This document shows, in pieces, positions 33,631 through 40,762 of a DNA stretch of 64,000 bases. Below the pieces are notes generated by a model. The model searched no databases, had not been told where the DNA came from, and saw only the letters and a program-made list of their open reading frames with translations. The position numbers were made by a program, and so were the translations under genes. Source of the stretch: Actinomadura oligospora ATCC 43269 (lineage in GTDB: Bacteria > Actinomycetota > Actinomycetes > Streptosporangiales > Streptosporangiaceae). Each line of letters begins with the position of its first letter. Within the stretch, counting starts at the first letter, position 1. Location of the stretch: the NCBI RefSeq assembly GCF_000518265.1, contig NZ_JADG01000008.1, forward strand, positions 62,001-126,000, given 5' to 3'.

Positions 33631-33806
33631 TCTTCCGCGACCGGGACGGCCGCGTCCTGCACACGATGACGCTGGACATCGCGGACGGCTGCGTCCAGGC
33701 CATCCACATCGTGATCAACCCCGACAAGCTCGGGCACCTCGGACCGGTCGCGGACGCCTGGGCCGTGAACGACGAGGTCAGGCGAGTCGCCCGCGACGAC
33801 CGCTAG
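33630..33806 (+). pseudogene. 3' remnant of an ECF41 sigma factor
   Basis: The last 58 codons of an ECF41 C-terminal domain: VFRDRDGRVLHTMTLDIADG, IHIVINPDKLGHLGPVADAW, AVNDEVRRVARDDR and stop. It resembles the end of the intact sigma at 43004-43948 (TVINPDKLAHLGPVADAWAV). Regions 2 and 4 are gone. The break coincides with the break in the truncated SDR, so one deletion removed the divergent promoter region and both 5' halves. Confidence 0.85.
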
Positions 33807-33813
33807 GCGGTGG

Positions 33814-34422
33814 CTAGGGGGTGGGTGGGCGGAGGCCGTCCAGGAGGACGGTCAGGTACGTGTCGACCAGGCCCGGCGTGGATGGCTGGGCGCGGGCGAC
33901 GGCCAGGGCGGTCTCGCCGATGAGGGTGGTCGTGGCGGCGGGGTCGAGATCGGCGCGGATCTCGCCGTCCCGGCGCGCGCCCTCGATCATCTCCTTCACG
34001 GCGCTGACCAGGTCCGCGCGCAGGGCGGTGGTGGTGGGCAGATCCAGGCCGCCGAGCTGGTCGTTCACCGCGTGGTGCGCGGTCTGGAAGTCGATCAGCT
34101 CGCGCAGGAAGGCGCGCAGCGCGGCGTGGGGTGGGGCCTCGGCGAGCAGGTCGCGGGCGCGCTGGACGACGGGTCCGAGCAGCCGGGAGACGGCGGCGTC
34201 GAGCAGGGCGTCCTTGCCGCCGAAGGCGCGCACGACCGTCGCCGCGCCGAGGCCCGCGCGCTTCGCGATGGCCTCGACGGTCAGGGACGCGCCCGGTTCG
34301 GCGAGCAGGGTCATGGCGGCGTCCAGCGCCAGCTGCCGGTTGCGCACGGCGTCCGCGCGGCGGCGGGGTTCGGCTGGAGTCCTCGCGCCGGAGGGTGTTG
34401 ACAAGTGGAATGCCCCTTCCAC
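33814..34422 (-). CDS. TetR family regulator
   Basis: A 202-aa repressor with HTH at about 28-75 (RQLALDAAMTLLAEPGASLT, IAKRAGLGAATVVRAFGGKDALL) and a TetR_C-like domain. It is divergent from an FAD-dependent monooxygenase. An 18-bp inverted repeat (34405-34422) lies between that gene's -35 and -10 and covers this gene's first codons, so the repressor probably controls both. The GTG at 34422 lies within the operator; a TTG at 34404 is an alternative start. Confidence 0.92.
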   Translation of the reverse strand: MEGAFHLSTPSGARTPAEPRRRADAVRNRQLALDAAMTLLAEPGASLTVEAIAKRAGLGAATVVRAFGGKDALLDAAVSRLLGPVVQRARDLLAEAPPHAALRAFLRELIDFQTAHHAVNDQLGGLDLPTTTALRADLVSAVKEMIEGARRDGEIRADLDPAATTTLIGETALAVARAQPSTPGLVDTYLTVLLDGLRPPTP

Positions 34423-34427
34423 ATACT
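34398..34427 (+). promoter_or_regulatory. Promoter of the FAD monooxygenase with embedded TetR operator
   Basis: -35 TTGACA (34398-34403), 18-nt spacer, -10 CATACT (34422-34427). The spacer contains the perfect inverted repeat GTGGAA-TGCCCC-TTCCAC (34405-34422). A repressor here would exclude RNA polymerase. Confidence 0.75.
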
Positions 34428-34472
34428 CGAACTGGAACGCTTATTTCATTTACCCTAGCGCGGGAGGCCGCC

Positions 34473-35642
34473 GTGAACGAGCGAGTCCTGATCTCCGGAG
34501 CCAGCATCGCCGGGCTGACCCTGGCCCACTGGCTGGCCCGGCACGGGTTCCGTCCGACCATCGTCGAGCGCGCCCCCGGGCTGCGGACCGGGGGCAACGG
34601 GGTGGACGTCCGGGACGACGCGGCGGCCGTCGTCGAGCGGATGGGGATCATGGAGCGGGTGCGCGAGCGGGCCGCCGACGTGCACGGGATGAAGTTCGTG
34701 GACGCCGCCGACCGGGCCGTCGCCCGCGTCGACACCCGCGCGGCGGGCTCGGTCGAGATCATGCGAGGCGACCTGGTCGCGCTGCTGCGCGAGATCACCG
34801 ACGTGGAGATCCTGTTCGGCGACTCGATCCGCGAGCTGGAGCAGGACGCGGACGGCGTGACGGTCGCCTTCGAGAACGCGCCCGCCCGCCGCTTCGACCT
34901 GGTCGTCGGCGCGGACGGCATGCACTCGACCGTCCGGCGGCTGGCCTTCGGGCCCGAGGAGCGGTTCGTCCGGTTCAAGGACCACTACTTCGCGTTCGCC
35001 GACGCGGACGCCTCGCTCGGCGAGGACCGCTGGGTCACGATGTTCAACACCCCGGGCACGATGGCCGGGATCTACCGCTCGGGCAACCACGCGCAGGCCA
35101 AGGCGTACTTCGTGTTCCGGTCGGAGGAGCTGGACTTCGACCACCGCGACGTCGCCGAGCACAAGCGCCTGGTCGCGGAGGCGTTCGCCGACCACGCGTG
35201 GGAGCCGACCGGAGGGCTGCTCTCGGCGGCGCTGGCCGACCCGGAGTTCTACTTCGACGCGCTCGGCCAGGTCCGGATGGACTCCTGGTCGAACGGGCGC
35301 GTCGCGCTCGTCGGCGACGCCGCCTGGTGCGCGTCCCCCGCCTCGGGCGCGGGCGCCGAGCTGGCCCTGGTCGGCGCGTACCGGCTGGCGGGCGAGCTGG
35401 CCGCGGCGGGCGGTGACCACGAGGTCGCGTTCGCGCGGTTCGACGCCGTCCACCGGCCGCTGGTCGACCGCAAGCAGAGGATCGGGCCGAACGTCCGGCT
35501 GATGGTGCCGAAGACCGAGGGCGGACGGTGCGTCCGCGACACCCTGGCGCGGTCGCCGCTGATGAGGGCCGCCGAGCGGGTCGAGCGGGCCGTCCAGGCG
35601 AGGAACGCGCGTCCGCTGCCGGAGTACCGGCGTCCCGCCTGA
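34473..35642 (+). CDS. FAD-dependent monooxygenase (PHBH/TetX-like)
   Basis: A 389-aa group A flavoprotein hydroxylase. The N-terminal Rossmann motif ISGASIAGLTLAHWLARHG replaces GxGxxG with GASIAG as in TetX-like enzymes. DLVVGADGMHSTVRR is the DG motif that contacts FAD and NAD(P)H, and RVALVGDAAWCASP is the GD motif. It would hydroxylate an aromatic or tetracycline-like substrate using NAD(P)H and O2. It is divergent from and presumably repressed by the TetR regulator, as in drug-inducible detoxification. GTG 34473 follows CGGGAGGCCGC. Confidence 0.93.
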   Translation: MNERVLISGASIAGLTLAHWLARHGFRPTIVERAPGLRTGGNGVDVRDDAAAVVERMGIMERVRERAADVHGMKFVDAADRAVARVDTRAAGSVEIMRGDLVALLREITDVEILFGDSIRELEQDADGVTVAFENAPARRFDLVVGADGMHSTVRRLAFGPEERFVRFKDHYFAFADADASLGEDRWVTMFNTPGTMAGIYRSGNHAQAKAYFVFRSEELDFDHRDVAEHKRLVAEAFADHAWEPTGGLLSAALADPEFYFDALGQVRMDSWSNGRVALVGDAAWCASPASGAGAELALVGAYRLAGELAAAGGDHEVAFARFDAVHRPLVDRKQRIGPNVRLMVPKTEGGRCVRDTLARSPLMRAAERVERAVQARNARPLPEYRRPA

Positions 35643-35664
35643 AACGCGACGTGACGGACATCAC

Positions 35665-35691
35665 CGTCACAGGGGGGCTGCGTCCGGTGTC
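35665..35691 (+). promoter_or_regulatory. ECF41-type promoter before the sigma/cupin operon
   Basis: CGTCACA, 16 nt, TGTC, 38 nt before the ATG at 35730. Spacing and core match the sites at 26877 and 42011. Confidence 0.7.
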
Positions 35692-35729
35692 GTTCGTACG
35701 GCAGGTTCGGCACGGACAGGGGGACGATC

Positions 35730-36644
35730 ATGGATGAGACGGCGAAGGGCGACGTCGCGCACGTTGACGAGGGGCGGGTCGACGCGGCGACCGGGGCGTT
35801 CGTCGCGCACCGGAATCTGCTGTTCACCGTCGCCTACGAGATGCTCGGGTCGGCCGCGGACGCCGAGGACGTCCTCCAGGAGACCTGGCTGCGCTGGACG
35901 GGCGTCGACCTGGAGGAGGTCCGCGACCAGCGCGCCTACCTCGTCCGGATCACGACGCGGCAGGCGCTGAGCAGGCTCCGGACGCTCGGCCGCCGCCGCG
36001 AGTCCTACGTCGGGCCGTGGCTGCCGGAACCGCTGCTGACCACGCCCGACGTGGCGGACGACGTGGAGCTCGCCGACAGCGTCTCGATGGCGATGCTGCT
36101 CGTGCTGGAGACGCTCGGGCCGACCGAGCGGGCCGTGTTCGTCCTGCGCGAGGTGTTCGACCTCGGCTACGACGAGATCGCCGACGCGGTCGGCAAGGCC
36201 CCGGCGACCGTCCGGCAGATCGCGCACCGGGCCCGCGCGCACGTGGCGTCGCGGCGTCCGCGCGAGGCGGTGTCGGCGGACGAGAAGAAGGACGCCGTGG
36301 AGGCGTTCCGGCAGGCGACCCTGACCGGTGACCTGCAAGGACTCCTCGACGTCCTGGCTCCCGACGTGGTGATGCTGACCGACGGCGGCGGGGTCGTCGT
36401 GGCCGCGCTGGAGCCGTTCGTCGGCGTCGACACGGTGGCCGGGCTGCTCAGCCGCATGTCCGGCCCGGTGACGCTGGAATCCGCCGAGGTCAACGGGAAC
36501 CCGGCGCTGATGCTGTACCGCGACGGCGAGCTCGACGCGGTGATCGGCGTCCACGTCCAGGACGGCAAGGTCAAGGGGCTGTACGTCGTCCGGAACCCCG
36601 AGAAGCTGTCGGGCGTCCAGCGCGAGACGACGCTGAGCCGCTGA
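35730..36644 (+). CDS. ECF41-type sigma factor with SnoaL-like C-terminal domain
   Basis: A 304-aa sigma factor. An N-terminal extension of about 20 residues precedes region 2 (YEMLGSAADAEDVLQETWLRW), the linker motif YVGPWLPEPLL, region 4 (LGPTERAVFVLREVFDLGYDEIADAVG) and a fused regulatory domain from about 185. That domain contains the ECF41 DGGG motif (MLTDGGGVVV) and ends in RNPEKLSG. It is followed after 14 nt by a cupin gene, the probable partner enzyme. An ECF41-like promoter upstream suggests self-activation. Confidence 0.94.
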   Translation: MDETAKGDVAHVDEGRVDAATGAFVAHRNLLFTVAYEMLGSAADAEDVLQETWLRWTGVDLEEVRDQRAYLVRITTRQALSRLRTLGRRRESYVGPWLPEPLLTTPDVADDVELADSVSMAMLLVLETLGPTERAVFVLREVFDLGYDEIADAVGKAPATVRQIAHRARAHVASRRPREAVSADEKKDAVEAFRQATLTGDLQGLLDVLAPDVVMLTDGGGVVVAALEPFVGVDTVAGLLSRMSGPVTLESAEVNGNPALMLYRDGELDAVIGVHVQDGKVKGLYVVRNPEKLSGVQRETTLSR

Positions 36645-36658
36645 GGAGAGGGAAAGAG

Positions 36659-37150
36659 ATGACGTACCCGGACGCGACCTACCTGGCCGACGAGGGCGAG
36701 GTCAGCGCGGTGTTCCGCACCGCGGACGCGCCGCCGGAGCTGAGCATCGGCGGGGGCCGCACGAACGTGCACCACCTGGCCACCGGAGCCACCACCGACG
36801 GGCATTTCGGGCTGTACCGGTGGGAGATGGGCGCCGCGCAGACCGGCGGTTCGCCCCACTTCCACCGGACGTTCTCCGAGTCGTTCTTCATCCTCGAGGG
36901 GAAGGTCGACCTCTACGACGGCGACGCCTGGGCGACCCGCGAGCCGGGCGACTTCCTGTACGCGCCGCCCGGCGGGATCCACGCGTTCCGGAACGCGGAC
37001 GGCCCGGCGGCGATGCTGGTGCTGTTCGCGCCGGGCGCGCCCCGCGAGCCGTACTTCGAGGCGCTGGCCGAGATCGTCGAGAGCGGGCGGGAGCTCAGCC
37101 CCGAGGAGTGGACCGAGCTCTACGCGCGCCACGACCAGTTCATGGTCTGA
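36659..37150 (+). CDS. Cupin domain protein
   Basis: A 163-aa single cupin barrel. Metal-site motif 1 is HFHRTFSESFFILEG (two His plus Glu) and motif 2 is PGDFLYAPPGGIHAFRN (His). This points to a mononuclear metal dioxygenase, isomerase or sensor. It lies 14 nt after the ECF41 sigma gene with GAGAGGGAAAGAG as ribosome binding site, so the two are an operon; ECF41 sigmas are usually paired with a carboxymuconolactone decarboxylase, oxidoreductase or epimerase (COE), and a cupin is a less usual partner. The substrate is unknown. Confidence 0.9.
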   Translation: MTYPDATYLADEGEVSAVFRTADAPPELSIGGGRTNVHHLATGATTDGHFGLYRWEMGAAQTGGSPHFHRTFSESFFILEGKVDLYDGDAWATREPGDFLYAPPGGIHAFRNADGPAAMLVLFAPGAPREPYFEALAEIVESGRELSPEEWTELYARHDQFMV

Positions 37151-37203
37151 CCTGCGAGAACGGCCGTCCAGGGATCGTTTCCCGGTCTGACCTTCCAGGA
37201 CGG

Positions 37204-37230
37204 CCGCCCGGAGATCGTGTCCCCGGGCGG
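37204..37230. terminator. Terminator between cupin and FAD oxidase genes
   Basis: CCGCCCGG (37204-37211) pairs with CCGGGCGG (37223-37230) between convergent stops. A partly repeated ACGGCCGTCCAGG / GACGGCCGCCCGG motif precedes it. Confidence 0.65.
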
Positions 37231-37239
37231 GCCGTTCCG

Positions 37240-38580
37240 CTATTCGGGGCGGACGTTGTGGTTGGCGGCGAACAGGTTCTCCGGGTCGTACAGGGCCTTG
37301 ACCGCCGCGAGGCGCTTGTACGTCGCGTCCGGGTAGATCGCGGCGACGTCCTCGTCCGTGGCGGCGGTCTGGAAGTTCGCGTACGCGCCGGTGACGTGCG
37401 GGGCGAGGCCCGTCCAGGCCGCGTCCAGGCCGGGACGGGCGGCCTCGACGACCGGGGCCGGGCCCCCGATGGTGGCCACGAACATCAGCTCCGCGCCGCG
37501 GTGCGCGTAGGCGGTCGCGTCGGCCGGGACCCGGGACACGGCAGCGCCGACGCCGCGGACGGAGAAGAACGGCGATCCGGCCGCCGTGCCGACCTCGCCG
37601 ACAATGGCCAGGAATTCCGGAACCGACTCGGCCTCGACGAATGCGGCGCGGGTCACGAAGCCGAATCCGGGCGGCGGGACGAGGCCCTCCTCGAGGATTT
37701 CCGAATAGGGCTTCAGCGTCACGTCGTCGGACGTCACCATGCCCAGCGCGCGAATCGGGTCGATGGCCTCGGCGGCCTTTTCCGGGTCGTCGCCGTCGAA
37801 GGCGACGAGGATCTCGACCGGGGCGTCCGGGCCGCCCAGGAAGGGATTGGCGAAGTTCACCGTGGACGAGAGTTCCTCCGGCGCGACGCGCAGGTGGTCC
37901 GCCCATCCGGGCAGGACGGTGGAGAGCTCGGCGGCCGGGAAGGTGATCTTCCCGAAGAAGACGTCCGTGGTCGGGTGCGCGGCGAACTCGAAGGACGTCA
38001 CGATCCCGAGGTTGCCGCCGCCGCCGCGCAGCGCCCAGAACAGGTCCGGGTTCTCGTCCGCGCTCGCGCGCACGAGGTCCCCGGCGGCGGTGACCACCTC
38101 GGCCGCGACCAGGTTGTCCATGGCCAGGCCGTGCTTGCGGACCTTCCAGCCGATGCCGCCGCCGAGCGTGAGCCCGCCGACGCCGACGCTGCGGGTGTCG
38201 CCGGACGAGAGCGCCAGCCCGTGCGGCGCGAGCACGTCCGCGACCTGACCCCAGGTCGCGCCGCCGCCGATCCGGACGATGTGCCGGTCCTCGTCGGCGA
38301 TCTCGACGTCCGCGAGGCGGGCGAGGTCGATGACGACGCCGCCGTCGTTCGTGCTGAACCCCGAGAAGGCGTGGCCGCCGCCGCGCACCGACAGGGACAG
38401 TTCCGCGTCCACCGCGAAGCGAATTGCGGCGCGGACGTCGTCCACGTTCCCGGGACGCAGCACATAGGCGGGACTTCCCGCCGCGAGAACCGAGCGCGCG
38501 GCCGATGCGTACGCCGCGTCGCCCGGTTCGATGATGTCGCCGCCGAAGTCGCGACGGAGGTTTTCGAGAGCCGAAGTCAT
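37240..38580 (-). CDS. FAD-linked oxidase, berberine-bridge-enzyme type
   Basis: A 446-aa oxidoreductase. The PCMH-type FAD domain at about 30-200 has VRGGGHAFSGFS, whose His would bind FAD covalently, and GGLTLGGGIGWKVRKHGL. The second covalent anchor (Cys) of bicovalent members is replaced by Ala-Met (GLAMDN). The C-terminal BBE motif NLFAANHNVRPE is present. It oxidises alcohols, sugars or alkaloid-like substrates and passes electrons to O2. No signal peptide is seen. A site resembling the ECF41 promoter lies 40 nt upstream, so it may belong to the regulon of the neighbouring sigma factors. Confidence 0.93.
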   Translation of the reverse strand: MTSALENLRRDFGGDIIEPGDAAYASAARSVLAAGSPAYVLRPGNVDDVRAAIRFAVDAELSLSVRGGGHAFSGFSTNDGGVVIDLARLADVEIADEDRHIVRIGGGATWGQVADVLAPHGLALSSGDTRSVGVGGLTLGGGIGWKVRKHGLAMDNLVAAEVVTAAGDLVRASADENPDLFWALRGGGGNLGIVTSFEFAAHPTTDVFFGKITFPAAELSTVLPGWADHLRVAPEELSSTVNFANPFLGGPDAPVEILVAFDGDDPEKAAEAIDPIRALGMVTSDDVTLKPYSEILEEGLVPPPGFGFVTRAAFVEAESVPEFLAIVGEVGTAAGSPFFSVRGVGAAVSRVPADATAYAHRGAELMFVATIGGPAPVVEAARPGLDAAWTGLAPHVTGAYANFQTAATDEDVAAIYPDATYKRLAAVKALYDPENLFAANHNVRPE

Positions 38581-38620
38581 GAGGTCCCACCGATCAGTTG
38601 TGCCGCCCGGTCGTACACAT

Positions 38621-38647
38621 GACTCCGGCCACCGGGATTTCGTGACA
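38621..38647 (-). promoter_or_regulatory. ECF41-like promoter before the FAD oxidase
   Basis: On the minus strand: TGTCACG, 16 nt, AGTC, ending 40 nt before the ATG at 38580. Same spacing and start distance as the three sigma-operon sites, with a weaker -10. Confidence 0.55.
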
Positions 38648-38678
38648 TGGCCGATCGCGTGACGTGTGCCACAGCGAT

Positions 38679-40193
38679 CTACAGGGCGGCGGATTCGGCC
38701 TCCTGCACCACGTCCACGGTCTTCGGAGCGCGGGGACGCACCGCCAGCGTGAGCGCGGCGAGCGCGGCGAAGAGGACCGCCGCGACCAGGCCGGTGACGT
38801 GCAGGCTCGTCGTGAAGGCGTCGCGCGCGGTGCGCAGCAGCTCCGCGCCCTGGCCCGCGGGCAGATTGTGGCTCGCGGCGACCGCGCCCGCGAGGGAGTC
38901 GGACGCGCCGTCCGTCCCCTCGCGGTAGACGACCGCGGCCAGGACGCCGAGCAGCGCGAACCCGAGCGACCCGCCGAAGTAGTTGGCGGTCTCCGACATC
39001 GACGCGGCCGACCCGGCGCGCTCCGGCGGGACGGACCCGACGACCAGCCCGGTGCCCAGCGCGAACAGCGGTCCGGTGCCCACCGCGAGGACGGTGATCC
39101 CGGCCATGACCAGCGGCAACGAGCCCGAGCCGTGGACGGCGACCAGCAGCAGGGAGCCCAGCGCGGACAGGGCCAGGCCGCCCGCGATCGCCGTCGTCGG
39201 CTTCATCCGCTTGGCGTACGCCGGGGCGGTCATGGTGCCGACGGCCACGCCCAGGCCCATCGGCGCGAACAGCATCGCGGACGTGGCCGGGGAGTGCCCG
39301 AGGACGTTCTGCAGGTACTGGGTGACCAGCAGGCCCGTCCCGGCCATGGCGGTCCCGGCGAGGCCGAGGCAGACGAGCACGGCCGTGAACCGGCGGTTGC
39401 GGAGCAGGCGCAGGTCCAGCAGGGGCGTCTCCATCGTCAGCTGCCGCCGGACGAACACCAGCCCGACGGCCGCGCCGACCGCGAGCGCGATGCCCGGCAC
39501 GAGCGGCTCGTCCTGCATCGCGAGCTGCTTGAAGCCGTAGATCATGAGCAGCACCGCGACCAGCGACAGGACGACGCTGACGGGGTCGAGCCGTCCGGAC
39601 CGGTCGCCGCGGAACTCGGGCAGCAGGAACGGCCCGCCGAGGAGCACCACGGCCATCGCGGGCACCGCGATCAGGAACACCGAGCCCCACGAGAAGTACT
39701 GCAGCAGGAACCCGGCCAGCACCGGCCCGAGCGCGCCGCCGGCGAACTGGCTGGTCGCCCAGATCGCGATGGCCTTCCCGCGCTGCCGCTCGTCCCGGAA
39801 CATGTTGGTGATCAGCGCGAGCGTGGACGGCGTGAGCGTCGCGCCCGCCACGCCCAGCAGCAGCCGGACGACGATCAGCATCAGCGGGTTCACCGAGAAC
39901 GTGGCCACGACCGACAGGACCAGGAAGCCCGCGGCCCCCACCAGCAGCAGCTTCCGGCGGCCGATCCGGTCGCCGAGCGTGCCCGCCGTGATGACCAGCC
40001 CGGCGACCATCAGCCCGTACCCGTCACTGATCCACAACTGCTCGACGTTGCTCGCGCCGAGGTCGGCGCTCAGCTTCGGAAGGGCCAGGAGGAGGGCCGT
40101 CATGTCCATCGCGACGATCAGGGTCGGCAGAGCCAGGATGATCAGGCCCAGCCATGCCCGGCGATCGGCTTTCAGTTCGGTTTCGTTCGTCAT
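38679..40193 (-). CDS. MFS drug efflux transporter, DHA2 (14-TM) family
   Basis: A 504-aa inner-membrane antiporter with about 14 transmembrane helices. Signatures are LPTLIVAMDMTALLLALPKL in TM1 (motif D1-like), WISDGYGLMVAGLVITAG, GDRIGRRKLLLVG (motif A) and RLLLGVAGATLTPSTLALI (motif C-like). EmrB/QacA-type pumps export cationic dyes, antiseptics and antibiotics with proton uptake. It is divergent from the YciI/ECF42 operon, and both sides carry an identical ECF-type promoter, suggesting the sigma factor drives this pump. On the minus strand that promoter ends only 6 nt before the ATG, implying a leaderless or near-leaderless mRNA. Confidence 0.93.
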   Translation of the reverse strand: MTNETELKADRRAWLGLIILALPTLIVAMDMTALLLALPKLSADLGASNVEQLWISDGYGLMVAGLVITAGTLGDRIGRRKLLLVGAAGFLVLSVVATFSVNPLMLIVVRLLLGVAGATLTPSTLALITNMFRDERQRGKAIAIWATSQFAGGALGPVLAGFLLQYFSWGSVFLIAVPAMAVVLLGGPFLLPEFRGDRSGRLDPVSVVLSLVAVLLMIYGFKQLAMQDEPLVPGIALAVGAAVGLVFVRRQLTMETPLLDLRLLRNRRFTAVLVCLGLAGTAMAGTGLLVTQYLQNVLGHSPATSAMLFAPMGLGVAVGTMTAPAYAKRMKPTTAIAGGLALSALGSLLLVAVHGSGSLPLVMAGITVLAVGTGPLFALGTGLVVGSVPPERAGSAASMSETANYFGGSLGFALLGVLAAVVYREGTDGASDSLAGAVAASHNLPAGQGAELLRTARDAFTTSLHVTGLVAAVLFAALAALTLAVRPRAPKTVDVVQEAESAAL

Positions 40194-40199
40194 GCATGC

Positions 40200-40228
40200 T
40201 GGTCGGAGCGGGGACGCGCTTCTTGACA
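40200..40228 (-). promoter_or_regulatory. ECF-type promoter toward the MFS gene (mirror copy)
   Basis: On the minus strand: TGTCAAGAAG, 10 nt, CTCCGACCA. The two blocks are identical to those at 40281-40309 on the plus strand, with the same spacing. It lies 6 nt before the MFS ATG. Confidence 0.75.
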
Positions 40229-40280
40229 CCGTGGGGACGACACGATCGGAGCAGTTTTTTCGAGAAATCCTCCCGAGGGA

Positions 40281-40309
40281 TGTCAAGAAGACGGCCGCGG
40301 CTCCGACCA
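40281..40309 (+). promoter_or_regulatory. ECF-type promoter toward the YciI/ECF42 operon
   Basis: TGTCAAGAAG, 10 nt, CTCCGACCA, 81 nt before the ATG at 40391. The form TGTCAA-N17-CGACC is close to what I know of ECF42 targets (TGTCGA ... CGA), so autoregulation by the downstream sigma is likely. Confidence 0.75.
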
Positions 40310-40390
40310 ACGGGTCGAAGGGGCCCACCAGGCCCCGGCGAGGGTCCTCCGGGGTCCCGGTGACCCGAGACAGAACATGAGGAGCACGAG

Positions 40391-40762
40391 ATGCAGTTCC
40401 TGATCAGCATGCACATCAACCCGGCCGTGCTGGACGCGCTGACCGACGAGGAGAAGCAGGCGCTCGGCGAGGGCCACGGGAAGTTCATGGCCGACTGCAA
40501 GGCGTCCGGCGAGTTCGTCCTCACGCAGGCGCTGACCGACCCGTCCCAGGCGGCGGTGGTGTCGGTGCGCAACGGCCAGCCGGTCGTGACCGACGGGCCG
40601 TTCCTCGAGGCCAAGGAGTTCCTGGGCGGCTACTACCTGGTCGACGTCGAGAACCGCGAGCGCGCGATCGAGCTCGCCGCCCAGATCCCGGACGCCGGCA
40701 TCGAGGGCCTGGGGGTCGAGGTCCGCCAGGTCATGTTCTCTGACGGACAATTGGAGGCGTGA
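40391..40762 (+). CDS. YciI family (DGPF-type) protein
   Basis: A 123-aa protein of the YCII-related/DGPF group: MQFLISMHINPAV, the hallmark TDGPFLEAKEFLGGYYLVDV and a C-terminal helix. The ferredoxin-like fold contains a His/Asp pair in relatives, but no firm activity is known. Genes of this family are almost always paired with ECF42 sigma factors, as here: its TGA overlaps the GTG of the sigma gene (GTGA). AGGAG lies 6-7 nt upstream of the ATG. Confidence 0.95.
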   Translation: MQFLISMHINPAVLDALTDEEKQALGEGHGKFMADCKASGEFVLTQALTDPSQAAVVSVRNGQPVVTDGPFLEAKEFLGGYYLVDVENRERAIELAAQIPDAGIEGLGVEVRQVMFSDGQLEA

